Shown here: positions 9,801-20,807 of the stretch, in pieces
How positions within the stretch are numbered: the first letter of the stretch is position 1
Layout: the number at the start of each line of letters is the position of its first letter
Assembly (NCBI GenBank): GCA_036925085.1
Contig: JAUPFP010000004.1
Span: 6,028,001 to 6,092,000 of the forward strand
Direction: 5' to 3'
DNA length: 64,000 nt
From: Brachycybe producta
Lineage: Eukaryota > Arthropoda > Diplopoda > Playtdesmida > Andrognathidae
Notes under the pieces: model-generated
Seen by the model: the letters and a program-made list of their open reading frames with translations, nothing else
Databases searched by the model: none
What the model was told of the DNA's origin: nothing
Made by a program: the position numbers and the translations under genes

Positions 9801-10553
9801 CCATGTTCATCCCCTAAACCCATGTTCATCCCCTAAACCCATGTTCATCCCCTAAACCCATGTTCATCCCCTAAACCCATGTTCATCTCCCTCAAACCAT
9901 GTTCATCCCCCTTAAAGCCATGTTCATTCTCCTTAAACCCATGTTCATCCCCCTTAAAGCCATGTTCATCACCCTTAAAGCCATGTTTATCCCCTTAAAC
10001 CCATGTTCATCTCCCTTAAACCCATGTTCATCCCCCTCAAACTCATGTTCATCTCCCTTAAACCCATGTCCATCCCCCTTAAACACATGTTCATCCCCCT
10101 TAAACCCATGTTAATCTCCCTCAAACCATGTTCATCCCCCTTAAAGCCATGTTCATTCTCCTTAAACCCATGTTCATCCCCCTTAAAGCCATGTTCATCA
10201 CCCTTAAAGCCATGTTTATCCCCTTAAACCCATGTTCATCTCCCTTAAACCCATGTTCATCCCCCTCAAACCCATGTTCATCTCCCTTAAACCCATGTCC
10301 ATCTCCATTAAACCCATGTTCATCCCCCTTAAACCCATGTTCATCCCCCTTAAACCCATGTTCATCTCCCTCAAACCATGTTCATCCCCCTTAAAGCCAT
10401 GTTCATTCTCCTTAAACCCATGTTCATTCCCCTTAAAGCCATGTTCATCACCCTTAAAGCCATGTTTATCCCCTTAAACCCATGTTCATCTCCCTTAAAC
10501 CCATGTTCATCCCCCTTAAACCCATGTTCATCCCCCTTAAACTCATGTTCATC
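9801..10553. repeat. 21-bp minisatellite with a higher-order period
   Basis: The unit is near ATGTTCATCCCCCTTAAACCC, with about 36 tandem copies. Variant units recur in the same order: the CTCAAACCATG junction appears at about 9891, 10120 and 10370, giving blocks of about 229 and 250 bp (11-12 units). The first five units are shorter (CCCCTAAACCC). Reading frames across it on either strand are repeat artefacts. Confidence 0.95.
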
Positions 10554-10777
10554 TGCCGTGGTGATCTGCAACTCGTACATCATGCTGTTGAAATGTTTCA
10601 GCTTTGTGGCATTTCTATACCAATTTTCATAGCGATCGGTTGAATGGTATAGAAGTTGATATACTGCAGCGCCATCTGGTGGCGACATACAACAAAGAGG
10701 ATAGCATAAAAACCTTCTCCATGAAAAAATACATATACGTGCTAATTTTCATGGTGATCGGTCAAACGGTTTTGGAG

Positions 10778-10778
<1 letters not shown>

Positions 10779-10867
<89 letters not shown>
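10779..10867. repeat. TA microsatellite in the Helitron
   Basis: TA dinucleotides with one TGTA interruption near 10798. It lies close to the Helitron's 5' end. Confidence 0.95.
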
Positions 10868-10869
<2 letters not shown>

Positions 10870-11049
10870 AAACATTCATTTTTATATATACAGAAGAAGA
10901 TAATTTAATATTATTTCGTTTATTTGTATCTTCTTAATGAATAACATAGGATTCTTATATGAAGGATTCGAGATATTCGGGAGATTCGATGGATTCGAGA
11001 ACCTTTTAGGATTCGGATTCGAGAAAAGTTAGGATTCGTCTCACTTCTA

Positions 11050-12631
11050 CTTTTTATAAATGATTGGTGTGTTGTGTGTACTAGTTGATGCATTCATTAA
11101 CAGTGAAACTCAATCTGGGGTCAAACTACTCAATAAATTGTTGTAAACTGCAACACCTTCACATTACAATGCATAGATCTATCTGGTGTTGTTGGATCCC
11201 AATAAGAAGACAATTATAATTATTGTTGAGGTTGTGGGTTACAATGAGGCTTATTGGGTTGTGGCTGCTGTGAATACGATTTAGTTAATGATTGTAGGTT
11301 ACAAAAATGATGTTATTAGAATTTATGATTTTGATAAAATGAATGGCGAGTTCGGGTTTTGGGTTCCACGTCACACTTTGTTGATTAGTGCGAACCCGGC
11401 TTTAGGTTTTTTTTTTCAAATATCAGAATATGCAAAACATCAACAAACACTAGTGGAAAAAAAAAGCTTGACAATTCCAAACTGACTATTGTTTCAAACA
11501 GAAGTTCTAAATATTTCCAGTCAGGTGACAGGTAAATTTATCAAGTTATCATCAATGTCAAGAAACTGTTTGTCAAATTTGTGAACAACCCACAAGTAAA
11601 GAATTTCTTTTCTTTTTCTGTATATGTAGAGCTCATAGAACTTGCAACAAAGAAAAAAATAAATCCTCAAAAGTCTTTTAAGTGGTTTTTCAAGATAGAA
11701 GAATCCTAGCTTTCCAAACTTCTTAATGGATGTCCACAAGAAGGTTTGTCAAGGAAAGTAGAAGTCAAACCTCCCTATCTATATGTTGGTTATACAGATG
11801 GCTTTAGGGACGTTAAACCTGTTTTTTTTTTTCGTCTTTTGCCATTTTTTTTTCTTCCAAAAATGTCAAATGATGAATCGCAGCCTTCTGTCACTATTTT
11901 GTTGCTTTGATGCAGCCATGCAGCCTCAAATGGTGGCACATATATACTTTATAACGTAGATACATACATACATGTATATGACACTCTGGAGGAAACATTT
12001 GTTACACCAATGGTTTCCAGAGACAGTACATACAATCTCATTTAATGCATGTTTTGCAGTCTTATTGTGACGGTTGTATTTTGGATAACCCTTTTGTTAG
12101 GGATATATACGGCTATGAGGTAAATTGTTCCTTTGTGATTTTAAGGAAACTAAAAAGTACAATGAAAAAATTTAATATAAGTTTAGAAACAAAAGAAGAA
12201 AATTGAAGAATAAGCTCTCTTGTGAATAAATTCATTTGATATTATAAGAAACTAAACAAAATCATTTAGGTTCCTACATTTCCAAGAAATCTTAGACTTA
12301 AGGAACTACAATTACAACCTTTTTTAAAAAAAACTTGACAAATTTAAACATTTTAACTTCCTCTTTCAACTGGAAGGTTTAACCTTAATTATACCTACAT
12401 TAGATTAAAAAAAGAAAACTTTAGTGATTGAACTTCAAATTGAAGCTTCTGAACATGATTCTTACATCGAAAAAAAGATTTTTATTGATTAAATTAGCCT
12501 TGAATTTGGGATATGACTTAGCTACGGATTGCAATATAATGTATGTGAACGAAAAACAACTATAGTATTAATAGAGCTCTGGTTAATTTGTATCTCAGAA
12601 TTAATATTAAGAAGAAATTGTACGTTATAGA
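11050..12631. other. unassigned AT-rich interval
   Basis: No gene or element boundary is recognised. Short frames at 11288-11485 (plus) and 11521-11739 (minus) show no domain. Confidence 0.5.
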
Positions 12632-12639
12632 CAATAGAA

Positions 12640-12789
12640 CGGGGCCGGCTCTAGAGTATATGCGAGGTCCGAGGCAGCAAGTGATAAGCGGGGCTCCTGA
12701 AAACGTGGGAACTGAGCGGGGGCTGAGAAAAAATGTTTTAGTCAGCAGCGCGGGGCTCCTGAAAACGTGGGGCATCAACACCGGCCCAG
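12640..12789. mobile_element. 150-bp hAT-like miniature element
   Basis: Ends CGGGGCCGGCTCTAGAG and the inverse of CTGGGCCGG; flanks CAATAGAA (12632-12639) and CACTAGAA (12790-12797) agree at 7 of 8 positions. A CAGGGGCCGG-like start is common among hAT elements. Inside, GCGGGGCTCCTGAAAACGTG occurs twice. GC content is far above the surroundings. Confidence 0.75.
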
Positions 12790-12797
12790 CACTAGAA

Positions 12798-13512
12798 GAG
12801 AAAGTACACTACTGAAAGTCGTTAACCCGTAGGGTCCATTACAACATTTTTGCTTCAGCTCATACAATTCTCTTCTTCAGCTCACAGCCCTTTAGACTTC
12901 AACTCTCACGAAACACATGCTAAGAATTTTTCGGCTAGTCAGTCCAAAAAAAAAAAAAATCCTGTAAATACATACATGTATAAATGTACTATCTAGTCAT
13001 TAATACATTATGTGGCTATACAGTACATGTATATGACAGTTCATGCATTTGTTCTTGTAAGAAAATCTGATTTGCGATTTTCCGAGACATTATTGCTTTA
13101 ATTCTAGAAAGGAATTTTGGTGGTTGTGTCAACTTGTGTAGCCATCAAATAGTGAAAAATACCATAATCACTTTATGACAATCTTACTGATATATTCTAC
13201 AGTGTAGAGGCTCTCTTATTTAATATTGTTTATACATGTATTGTCAAAATCCATCTAGAATTATTAAATATTACACGCATTTAAAACATTGATGTGACAA
13301 AATTGAACACCTTAAAATGGAGTGGGGCAAATGGTATTAACAGATTTATACTAATATGACATGAAACTGGATTGTGGCTTATTTCAATGACACATAGCAG
13401 ATATATTGCAAAACAGCTGGCATTTAAAAACTAGTAGAGAGACTATTACATGTGTTGTATATATTTTGAAGTTGCCTTTAGGACAGTACAGGGTGTTGCA
13501 AGTAATCAGAGT
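12798..13512. other. unassigned interval
   Basis: No gene or RNA. A TACAGGGTGTTGCAAGTAAT stretch near 13485 looks like a transposon terminus just left of the hairpin below, but no partner end was found. Confidence 0.4.
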
Positions 13513-13605
13513 CTTTTGTTAGCAGAATGGCAGTATCATCCAGTATGACAACAGTTTAAACAGAAGTTAATTATGTTTAAGCTGTTGTCATACTGCTAAC
13601 AAAAG
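13513..13605. repeat. two-step hairpin (palindromic MITE)
   Basis: The outer arms CTTTTGTTAGCAG and CTGCTAACAAAAG enclose inner arms CAGTATGACAACAGTTTAA and its inverse with one mismatch. A 15-base bulge on the left, which partly repeats GGCAGTATC, separates the two steps. Confidence 0.8.
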
Positions 13606-14870
13606 CGAACAGCGAAGGCTGCGAAGCCGAATCGCCACAAATAATTAATTAAAGAAGAATTAGGAGAATTTTAAGGAGGTGATCACCAGAGTTGAAAAAT
13701 TAGCAAAGGAACTTCCTCAAAATAAAAAAATAGGAGGATGGCACAAATTTAAGTACATTGCAATATTTGCATATGAAGCAAAATTAAAATCCCAATTTCT
13801 CCCTCAAAATTCTTGAAAATTATATTCCTAGTTTTCTACACTTGATGTTAGGGATTTTTAAATCCTTTGGGGATATTGAGAACCAAATACTGAGGATATG
13901 AGCTCTCGATCTCTGAACATTTTTTTTTAAAAAGTTGTTAAATTAAAATAATCTATAAATATATATTATCAATATGGATTGAGGCATTGATGACAGCATT
14001 GACATATTTCGGATAGGACTGATAATGATGATTTCTACAGACGCGCGGAGGGGCTTTGGGCCGGGGGAGGACATATTGGTCAATCCATTTTGGGGCTGTA
14101 AGACTGTAATCGTGAAAATGTTAAGAACTCCAGCTTTATAATGATTACTTTTTGTTTGTTTATACAATTTTGGTTGTAAACTTTTTAGATTGTGAAATTC
14201 TTTATTAATTTCAATTGGAATTTATTTTATTTACGTGTAGTTATAGGTTGATTTATGAGTAAATAAGTTTCAAAATCCCGATTTCATTTATTGGCAAAAT
14301 TATTGCGGATATTTATTCTTTTTTTCGAAAAAAAAAAGTCATTTTTTACTCCCCAAATTTAGTTATTTTAGCTCGCAGATTTTTGTACCTTAATGGTCAC
14401 TGTGGCAATATTAAAAGTAATATTCACTGCTAGTGTGACATGTAGTGGAGTTTACCATAAAGTAGTAGGTAAGTAAAGCCTAAGGCATGAGGGCCACTTT
14501 CACGCTTTAAATTCAAATTTGTTGCTATGAGTTTAGGGTTTTCTTCGCACTTTTTTAGTTTTCTCATCTAGATAAACAGTTTACGTATTCAAGCTTCGAG
14601 AATACCATAAAACTCGGTAAAACTAAAATATATTCAAAGATTAAAAAAAAACTGAAATAAGTAGACTTTCATAAGTGACTTCATCAAAAAAGTGAATTAT
14701 GATAATTACTGCCAAAAGGAAAGTAATTAAAGAAAACAGCTACATAAACATTTTTAGCAAGACAGATTAATTTTCACAAGCTCAGAAAAGATGATAAACT
14801 GTTAAGTTTCAAATATTTTTTTATTGATTGCCACAAATAAATGGCATGCAGTGCCCGAATATACAGTGGA
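13606..14870. other. unassigned interval
   Basis: Mostly AT-rich. A short GC-richer patch at about 14040-14095 (GGGGCTTTGGGCCGGGGG) has no recognised identity. No gene. Confidence 0.45.
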
Positions 14871-15005
14871 TTAGTAAACCCGTCGTGCAACCTGCACGAA
14901 AGAAAAGGGACCATAATATAGCACTCCATGCTGTACACACATGTTTACATTTTATTATAGGTAATGGGTGTAGAAGGAGGTAAGATTTGGAAGCCATTAA
15001 ATGCA
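14871..15005 (-). mobile_element. Helitron-like 3' end, second family
   Basis: On the minus strand a short hairpin (CGTGCA, three-base loop, TGCACG; 14884-14898) is followed by ACGGGTTTACTAA and then T. CTAA fits the Helitron CTRR rule and the hairpin-to-end distance is right. A near-identical terminus occurs in the opposite orientation at 33647-33673. The 5' boundary is unknown; the end at 15005 is a guess. Confidence 0.5.
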
Positions 15006-15461
15006 CATAGATGACGTATATACACTATAATATATACAGTGTTTAGACGCCATGATGGTTCACTTAAGTAATGCAAAGAAAACCCAAACCTGTGCTTTAT
15101 TATTTTTTCTTAATTAAGGGTATGCTCATTTTTTATTGAAAACGTATGGAGGCGAGGTTTTTTTTTACGCTTTTTACAACTTTTGCAATTTTTCCGGGGT
15201 ATTATTTTTTTTTTTGGTGTTTTCAGGTAGATTGGTTGGAAACATTTAATTTTATTTGGCAAATATTTGTCATTTTCTTTTAATAATTATCATAAGGTTT
15301 TAAAAAATGGGGACTTTGCAGCATAACATTTATTTGCAATCTATTTGTATCAAGCTAATGGATTTGATCATTTGAAATGGATTGAATCCGATTCAAATTG
15401 GCGTTGCTATATTTCAAATGAAAACCAAATCGTATTATTAAAAATGTTTAAAAAATCTGTA

Positions 15462-15610
15462 TCGGCCTGAAAATTCTTTAATTGATTAGTCAGGATCATC
15501 ATACAGACGTTTAGTCGGTCCCCTAAAAGACACATCCCTAAATTTTTGGTCAACCTCTCTGACATCACAAGCTTCATTTAAGGGTGACGCAAGTATACAT
15601 CAATGACAGT
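15462..15610 (+). repeat. dispersed repeat family R2, copy 2
   Basis: Shares ordered blocks with 4785-5060 (TGTATCGGCC, AAAATTCTTTAATT, CATCATACAGACG, TTTAGTCGGTC). Its right end carries the R3 motif on the minus strand (15555-15605), also seen at 19649, 20026 and 23386. Confidence 0.5.
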
Positions 15611-17313
15611 TTCATTTCCAATATAAACTTACTTATAAATTTTTTTTAATAAAAAGTAATTACTTTTCAAATGTAGACCTTCGTTTTTTTTTTTTAAAAA
15701 AAACCGCTATGAACTTAATATATTTTCAGCTGTTTACACAAAACATGTTTATGAAATCAAAATCAAAATTTAAGTTAAATAACTAGAAATCGAGTTCATT
15801 CAATTTGCAATAAAGATAAACACAAATTCAAATCTGTTTTAAATATTCAAAAATCGACATCACAATTCAAATGTTCAAATCGCAAATGCAATGCCCCGAT
15901 TTGCAGAAATAATAGTTACTGACGTACTGTACATGCCAAACACACTGCTCTTGGGTTACTGGCATACTTTAGTAACTTAAAACTGCACCTCTCGTTGGTG
16001 GTTGGCTTTAGGAGATTACTGATATTGCCATATTGGTATCCCTGCATCGGACACACTTCGTACTCTAAAATTGATCATTGTCTGATCTATGTAAAACTTT
16101 ACCTTATTATTATTTTCAAATACAATTAATTCTTGAACCTATTATTTAGATTTATATTAATGTTATAATTTTGAAAGAAAATTACTATTAATGAATCATT
16201 TAAAAATTGCAATATACTTTGATGAGTCAAAAGACAAGCACCATGGAAATAATTACAACAAATTAATATTTCTTATTTGTATTAGAGTTTAAAAAAATGT
16301 CTGCCAAATGACAGAACCATTTTAAATTTAAAAATAAAACAGAAACTTATAAAAGCTAAGGAATAAGTTGACACAAAAAATTTCAAGAGTGTTAGCATAT
16401 TTGAGCCTTGAGGTAGTCGTGTTGATTACGTGCTACCATAAAATAATTTATTCTATTGTACGTGACTTTCGACACTCACAACTTGAATATTTTAAACTCT
16501 ATAGTTTGCATAAATAAGTATAGGTTGTACTGATCACAGGACACTTTGCTTAATAGATAAACATGTTTACTAGCCAACATAGTTGGTAAGTAACACGATG
16601 TTAAAGTGCCACACGATCTACTGTACACAACACTCTTCCACTCTTCTCCACACCTTCAATGTGTAAGAGAATAAAAGCATTACTTTGAAACCTCTTGAAC
16701 AAGTTGAACAAACCACTATTGACACAAGAAGTACTACTATGGACTCTATTAAGTTCAGTGAACATCATTGGAATTCATTCTTGAATGTGCTTCTTTCTCT
16801 GCTGTTTTTTTCTCCCATCTAAAAATTACATTTTAAAGAAAAGTATAGGAAAACATACAAAATAAGTAACATTGAGTGCTAGTATAGCTATATAGGGTCC
16901 CAGTCAACTTAAAGGAATTCTCCAATGTCATGAGTGTGTTTGTTTTTGGTGGAGACATTCCATAGTATATCTGTTGCTGTTTTTTTTTTGGACAAAATTA
17001 GAAAAAAAAATACTTGCCAGCTACATAACTACGTACAGAATGTGTATTCAGAAATGTTTTTTCTGTAGAGAAGTAGTTTCCAAACGTTTGTATCAAACGG
17101 AGCCAAATTCATTAAAGCGCTTTTTATGCAGCCATTGCACAATACAGTATGTAAATATAATTAAGGTCCAAATTCAAGAAGTATAACTTTGCACTTGAAC
17201 TTTTAACTTGAATCCAGTGAATCTGGTTCTAACAACGAAAAAAAAACTGAGCCTGTATGTTGGAACCCTAATTACAACTAAAACTTTAGTTAAAATGTAT
17301 TTTAGAAGCAATA
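15611..17313. other. unassigned AT-rich interval
   Basis: No gene, element boundary or RNA recognised. A 70-codon plus frame at 16974-17186 has no domain. Confidence 0.5.
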
Positions 17314-17563
17314 AGGCTTGGTTTATACTTCCTTGCTAAGCGGCAAAGCAGCCTGTAAAGCTTCAAAAATGACGTCAGAGCTTAAGGTTTTTGCCTTCGC
17401 CAAATCATGAAGCTAGCTTGGGAAGGGTTCTATTGTTTTGTATAAATGCAGTGAAGCTTGCAAGACCACGTGTTTGTATGAACAAGCTAAGCTTTGGAGA
17501 GCTAATTTTTAGGAGCTTCAAAGCTTGCAAATCTTAGCAAAGTTTGGAGTATAAACCTGCCCT
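17314..17563. mobile_element. Harbinger-like element with GGTTTATACT ends
   Basis: The left end AGGCTTGGTTTATACTTCC is matched by the inverse AGTATAAACCTGCCCT on the right. The flanking triplets (ATA left, TAA right) do not match exactly, so the target duplication is unresolved. The interior is rich in GCTTCAAAGCTT-like words in both orientations. No coding capacity. Confidence 0.6.
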
Positions 17564-18858
17564 TAAAGATGAAAATGTTTTAGAACCTAGAAGTGTGAGA
17601 CACTTTTAAGGGTATTTTTTGACAATTTCATATGCAATTTCATAATCACTTTAACTTGGGTCCCATATTTGGAAAAAACATTACAGTAGAACGTTGATTA
17701 TCAGAATGAAAAATATTTGGCACTTATGCTAAATGCCTTACAAAAGTGAAATTCAGCGAGATTTTATTATGCGTGTGCGATTCTTCCCTGTATTCCAGGT
17801 GGCTTCATTCAAACATTATTTAAGGGCAACTTCCATTTTTTTTACTTATTCAATCAAGCTATTTACTACCTGTAGGCCGCTCACTACAGATATTTATGAA
17901 CGCATATATGTTGTGTCATACATGCTCAGTATATATATATTACTTATGGAAGTATGGAGCCACATGAAACACCAGACCAAAAGTTGATGTTAATTTTATT
18001 CTACTATTTGTATTTTGAAATCAAACATATGCAACCATCGGTACAACATGTACAGTATGCATTATATGCATGCATATGTTGATGACAAAAACACAAGTGC
18101 CACTTCTTAGCCTTAACCCCTAATGTTATCCATCTTATGCAATGAGGCAATTGTTATGGGCCATTAAAATAAAGGATGCTTTGAAGTTCTTAGAGAAAGA
18201 CGAAGAGAAGAATAAGAAAGAAAATGTTAAAAAAGCCAAGTAGGCTACACAAGAATGTGTTTGGAATCAGTATGGGACTATTAAAGAAGGCCTATCTTAT
18301 CATCAGCATCCAGTAGGATCTCTTGATGCAAATGTTTGGCACAAGAAAATGTTCAGAGAAGAAATGTTTTTTTATAGAAGGAATAGAGAAAGAGAGAAAA
18401 AAAGTGAAACAGTAGGACACTTCTAAAGAACCGCTTTTCCAAATGCCACTTAAGATATTGAAGAGTAACAGCAACAAACACTGCATCTTAAGTAAGGGCT
18501 ACACGTGTAATCTTATCTAGGCCTATTGAGAGAGAGAGAGAGAGAGACAGAGATAGATAGAGAGAGAAAGCTCAATACACCCACATACACACGAACAAAT
18601 ATATTATGGACAGACATATACAGTAGAAACATGCAACACACATACAAATAGTTGAAATACCCAGATAGAAAAAGCTTTGAAAATTTTGGTGGTTGTATAC
18701 TAGGGTCACTCAATAAGTTTAGATCCACATTTTTTTATCTCTACCAAAACGGTTCAAATGAGCTTCTTTTACAGGCACTATTTTTTATGTTTTCACCATA
18801 TTTTTTACAGGTTTCTACCACCTAAATTATTAGTTAGTAAAAGCCTCTTGACCCCACA
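17564..18858. other. unassigned interval with GA tract and a possible transposon terminus
   Basis: There is a GA tract at about 18527-18553. TAGGGTCACTCAATAAGTTT at about 18702 resembles mariner-type ends, but I find no partner end to its right. No gene. Confidence 0.4.
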
Positions 18859-19342
18859 TTAACAACTGTGAATAATGGGATAGTTTTCCATCACCACATC
18901 AGCGGTTACGTCTATGGATGCAGCTGGAGATAGTGACTTTTTTATCCTCATATCCACAGTTTCAATATAATGCTGGAGCCACATCTTCACCTCCTTGATA
19001 ACCGCTTCCCTCCACGATTCATTCTCGCCAAGCATGAATCTGTTTGGTTCAATGAAGAATACTATGCTTGTTACCATTTTTCATAAAAAAACAACTGTAG
19101 AAAAGCGAAAGGAGCACAAGCCCTGGGCATCACTTTTGAGGTGCATCAAAAAATCTTTTAAATAAAGAACGTGGTTCCAACACCACAACACCAAATGTCA
19201 ACTCTTCCTCATTATTTTCAGCCAAGATAAAATTTGGTGTAAAACTTTCTGAGTAATCCTTGTAAACTGGGAAGCTGGATAGCTGCCAATGCTTTTTGAT
19301 ACACTTGTAAGTTGTTCCTAGGCTTAAAGGCATTCGCAACAA
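18859..19342 (-). other. two adjacent unrecognised frames, possible pseudogene
   Basis: Two minus-strand frames, 70 codons (19342 to 19130) and 72 codons (19077 to 18859), lie in different frames 52 bases apart. The DNA here is GC-richer (about 40%) than the flanks and amino-acid use is balanced, unlike the low-complexity frames elsewhere. I recognise no domain. They could be a frameshifted mobile-element protein or a host pseudogene. Confidence 0.25.
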
Positions 19343-19648
19343 CCAAACATGCTATAATATAGCTGCTCATCACACTCATTTTAACTTAATTCTCATGTTT
19401 TTACAATGTATGACCCCATTTTTATATATCCCTGTCACATGGGTGTACTATGTATGGCAAGAGGCATATCAAATGCAACACACGCTTCCGAATACTTGTA
19501 TAGTAATAAATGTTTGTTGTTCAACAATTACTGTATTTGTAGAGTGGTTAACACTTCACGCAAGAAACGTTGGTATTAGTTATTATTTTTAACTTTTTTT
19601 TTCTAGCTGAAACAACAAGGTATAAGAAGTTGAACACATATGATATAG

Positions 19649-19697
19649 TTGTGTCACTGTAAGATGAAGCTTGTGACGTCAGAGAGCTTGACAAAAA
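19649..19697 (+). repeat. R3 motif, best copy
   Basis: A block reading GTGTCACTGTAAGATGAAGC then TTGTGACGTCAGAGAGCTTG. Related copies are at 15555-15605 (minus), 20026-20075 (minus) and 23386-23433 (plus). All share AAGCTTRTGA with conserved sequence on both sides. Confidence 0.6.
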
Positions 19698-19702
19698 GTT
19701 AA

Positions 19703-19808
19703 GATTGTGTCATTTAGTCTGATAGAAAAGGATGATAGCAAATGAGTTAACAAAAGAATTCTTGCATTCTTTTATTAACCCTTGTTAATTAGACAAAATG
19801 ACACAAGT
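19703..19808. repeat. inverted repeat with an inner hairpin
   Basis: The outer arms GATTGTGTCATTTAGTCT and AGACAAAATGACACAAGT enclose a smaller hairpin (GTTAACAAAAGAAT and ATTCTTTTATTAAC, 19746-19779). Confidence 0.65.
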
Positions 19809-19820
19809 CTAATTTTTTGC

Positions 19821-20006
19821 AGGCAATTGTGCCCAGCAGTAGAATTTTTTTGCTCCGCCCTTTTATGACGTCAGACCAAGGAACAAACCAAATAGAAATT
19901 GAAAAGGGCGGAGCATGTGACATCAGACCAAGTAACAAACCAATTAGAAATTGATTATGCTCATAAAAGGGCGGAGCAAAAAAAATTGTAATGCTGGGCA
20001 CAACTT
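19821..20006. mobile_element. palindromic MITE, family M1, copy 1
   Basis: The left arm AGGCAATTGTGCCCAGCAGT... runs through TGCTCCGCCCTTTTATGA and is mirrored by TCATAAAAGGGCGGAGCA...GCTGGGCACAACTT. The centre repeats GACATCAGACCAAG and AACAAACCAATTAGAAATTG words. Related copies are at 43905-44048 and 47691-48084. Confidence 0.8.
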
Positions 20007-20807
20007 CCATGTAATTTTTTTGTAAACTTTGTTGGTGTCATAAGCTTCATCGTACGGTCAGGAAAGTATACATACGAGCGTACAGACTGTGGCGGACACC
20101 AAGGGTGCATTTGATAATGCGTACGTTTATTGCACTGATAAGAGCATTCAACATAGTCAGCTTCTGACAACCGTAGCATGTCGGCTTTTGTGAAAACGTG
20201 TAACATTTACACACAATTTAAATGATTAACATTTAAATTTACTATAAATTTTGAAAAAAATGGTTAGAAAAAATTCCCCCCTTCCCCCCCCCCCAAAAAA
20301 ATATTGCACTCTTAATAAAATATTTTGTAATTTTAATGTGAGTTTTTTTAATAATAATAAACAGTTAAATCGGATACCCTAATTATCATTTTGTTACCAG
20401 TGTTCTGGTATTTTTCTAGCTGTGTACATGGTACATGGTTTAAAAAATATAAAAGTGTTCCCTCGTGGTGTCGCCGACTCGCCAAATTCATTTTCGAAAA
20501 CACGGCTCTTAATGTTTCTGCCCCACTGTGATTAAATGTGTCACTAGCGTGCAAAACGTCAAGCGCTTGCAAAAAAATAAGTTGATTAGTTGTTCATTAT
20601 GAATTAAATTGTGTAGACACACAGTAACCTAACTGACAACCGTTCAAATCGACTAACGGACAACTTGCATAACACGTTGATATGAAAATCAACTCTGCTG
20701 CAAGTACAACATAGCAGTTTATACAATTTAATTACAGTGCGACATTTGGTTAAAACACGCAATGTGGAAACATACCTGAAATGACATAGAAAAACGACAC
20801 ATAGGCT
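20007..20807. other. unassigned interval containing an R3 copy
   Basis: R3 copy at 20026-20075 (minus). An 81-codon minus frame (20206 to 19961) covers it and has a mixed, protein-like composition with six cysteines but no domain I recognise. A C homopolymer lies at about 20282-20294. Confidence 0.4.

Larger units (their letters stand above)
9689..10900 (-). mobile_element. non-autonomous Helitron inserted in a hAT relic
   Basis: On the minus strand the element starts TCTTCTTCTGTATATATA and ends GCAATGCTAG. It lies between A and T with no target duplication, which are the classic Helitron rules (TC start, CTRR end, A/T target). A small hairpin (ACCCG and CGGGT around an 8-base loop, 9700-9717) sits about 11 bases inside the 3' end. 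The 1212-bp body holds a 21-bp minisatellite (9801-10553), a conserved-looking unique block with paired GATCGGT words (about 10604-10780) and a TA array near the 5' end. No Rep/helicase coding sequence is present. Confidence 0.9.
9433..11049 (+). mobile_element. hAT-like family N1, copy 2, split by a Helitron
   Basis: The left part (9433-9688) and right part (10901-11049) together match the N1 copies at 1486 and 63339: GAATC-rich ends, the CCATTGACGTCCAATCGAAG block, GAGTGCCACACTTG, and ATTTGTATCTTCTTAATGA. Joining the parts restores the same junction (GTTATTAA next to TAATTTAATA) that is uninterrupted at about 1636-1652. The left terminus is diverged and no duplication is visible. Confidence 0.85.

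Noticed and set aside
9801-10553. CRISPR-like array of about 21-bp repeats
   Set aside because: The units are directly adjacent with no unique spacers, vary gradually, and lie inside a Helitron in a eukaryotic genome. It is a minisatellite.
9892-10688. Several overlapping open frames with FIPLKP or HGFKGDE repeats
   Set aside because: They exist on both strands only because the 21-bp unit is a multiple of three without stops. No gene context.
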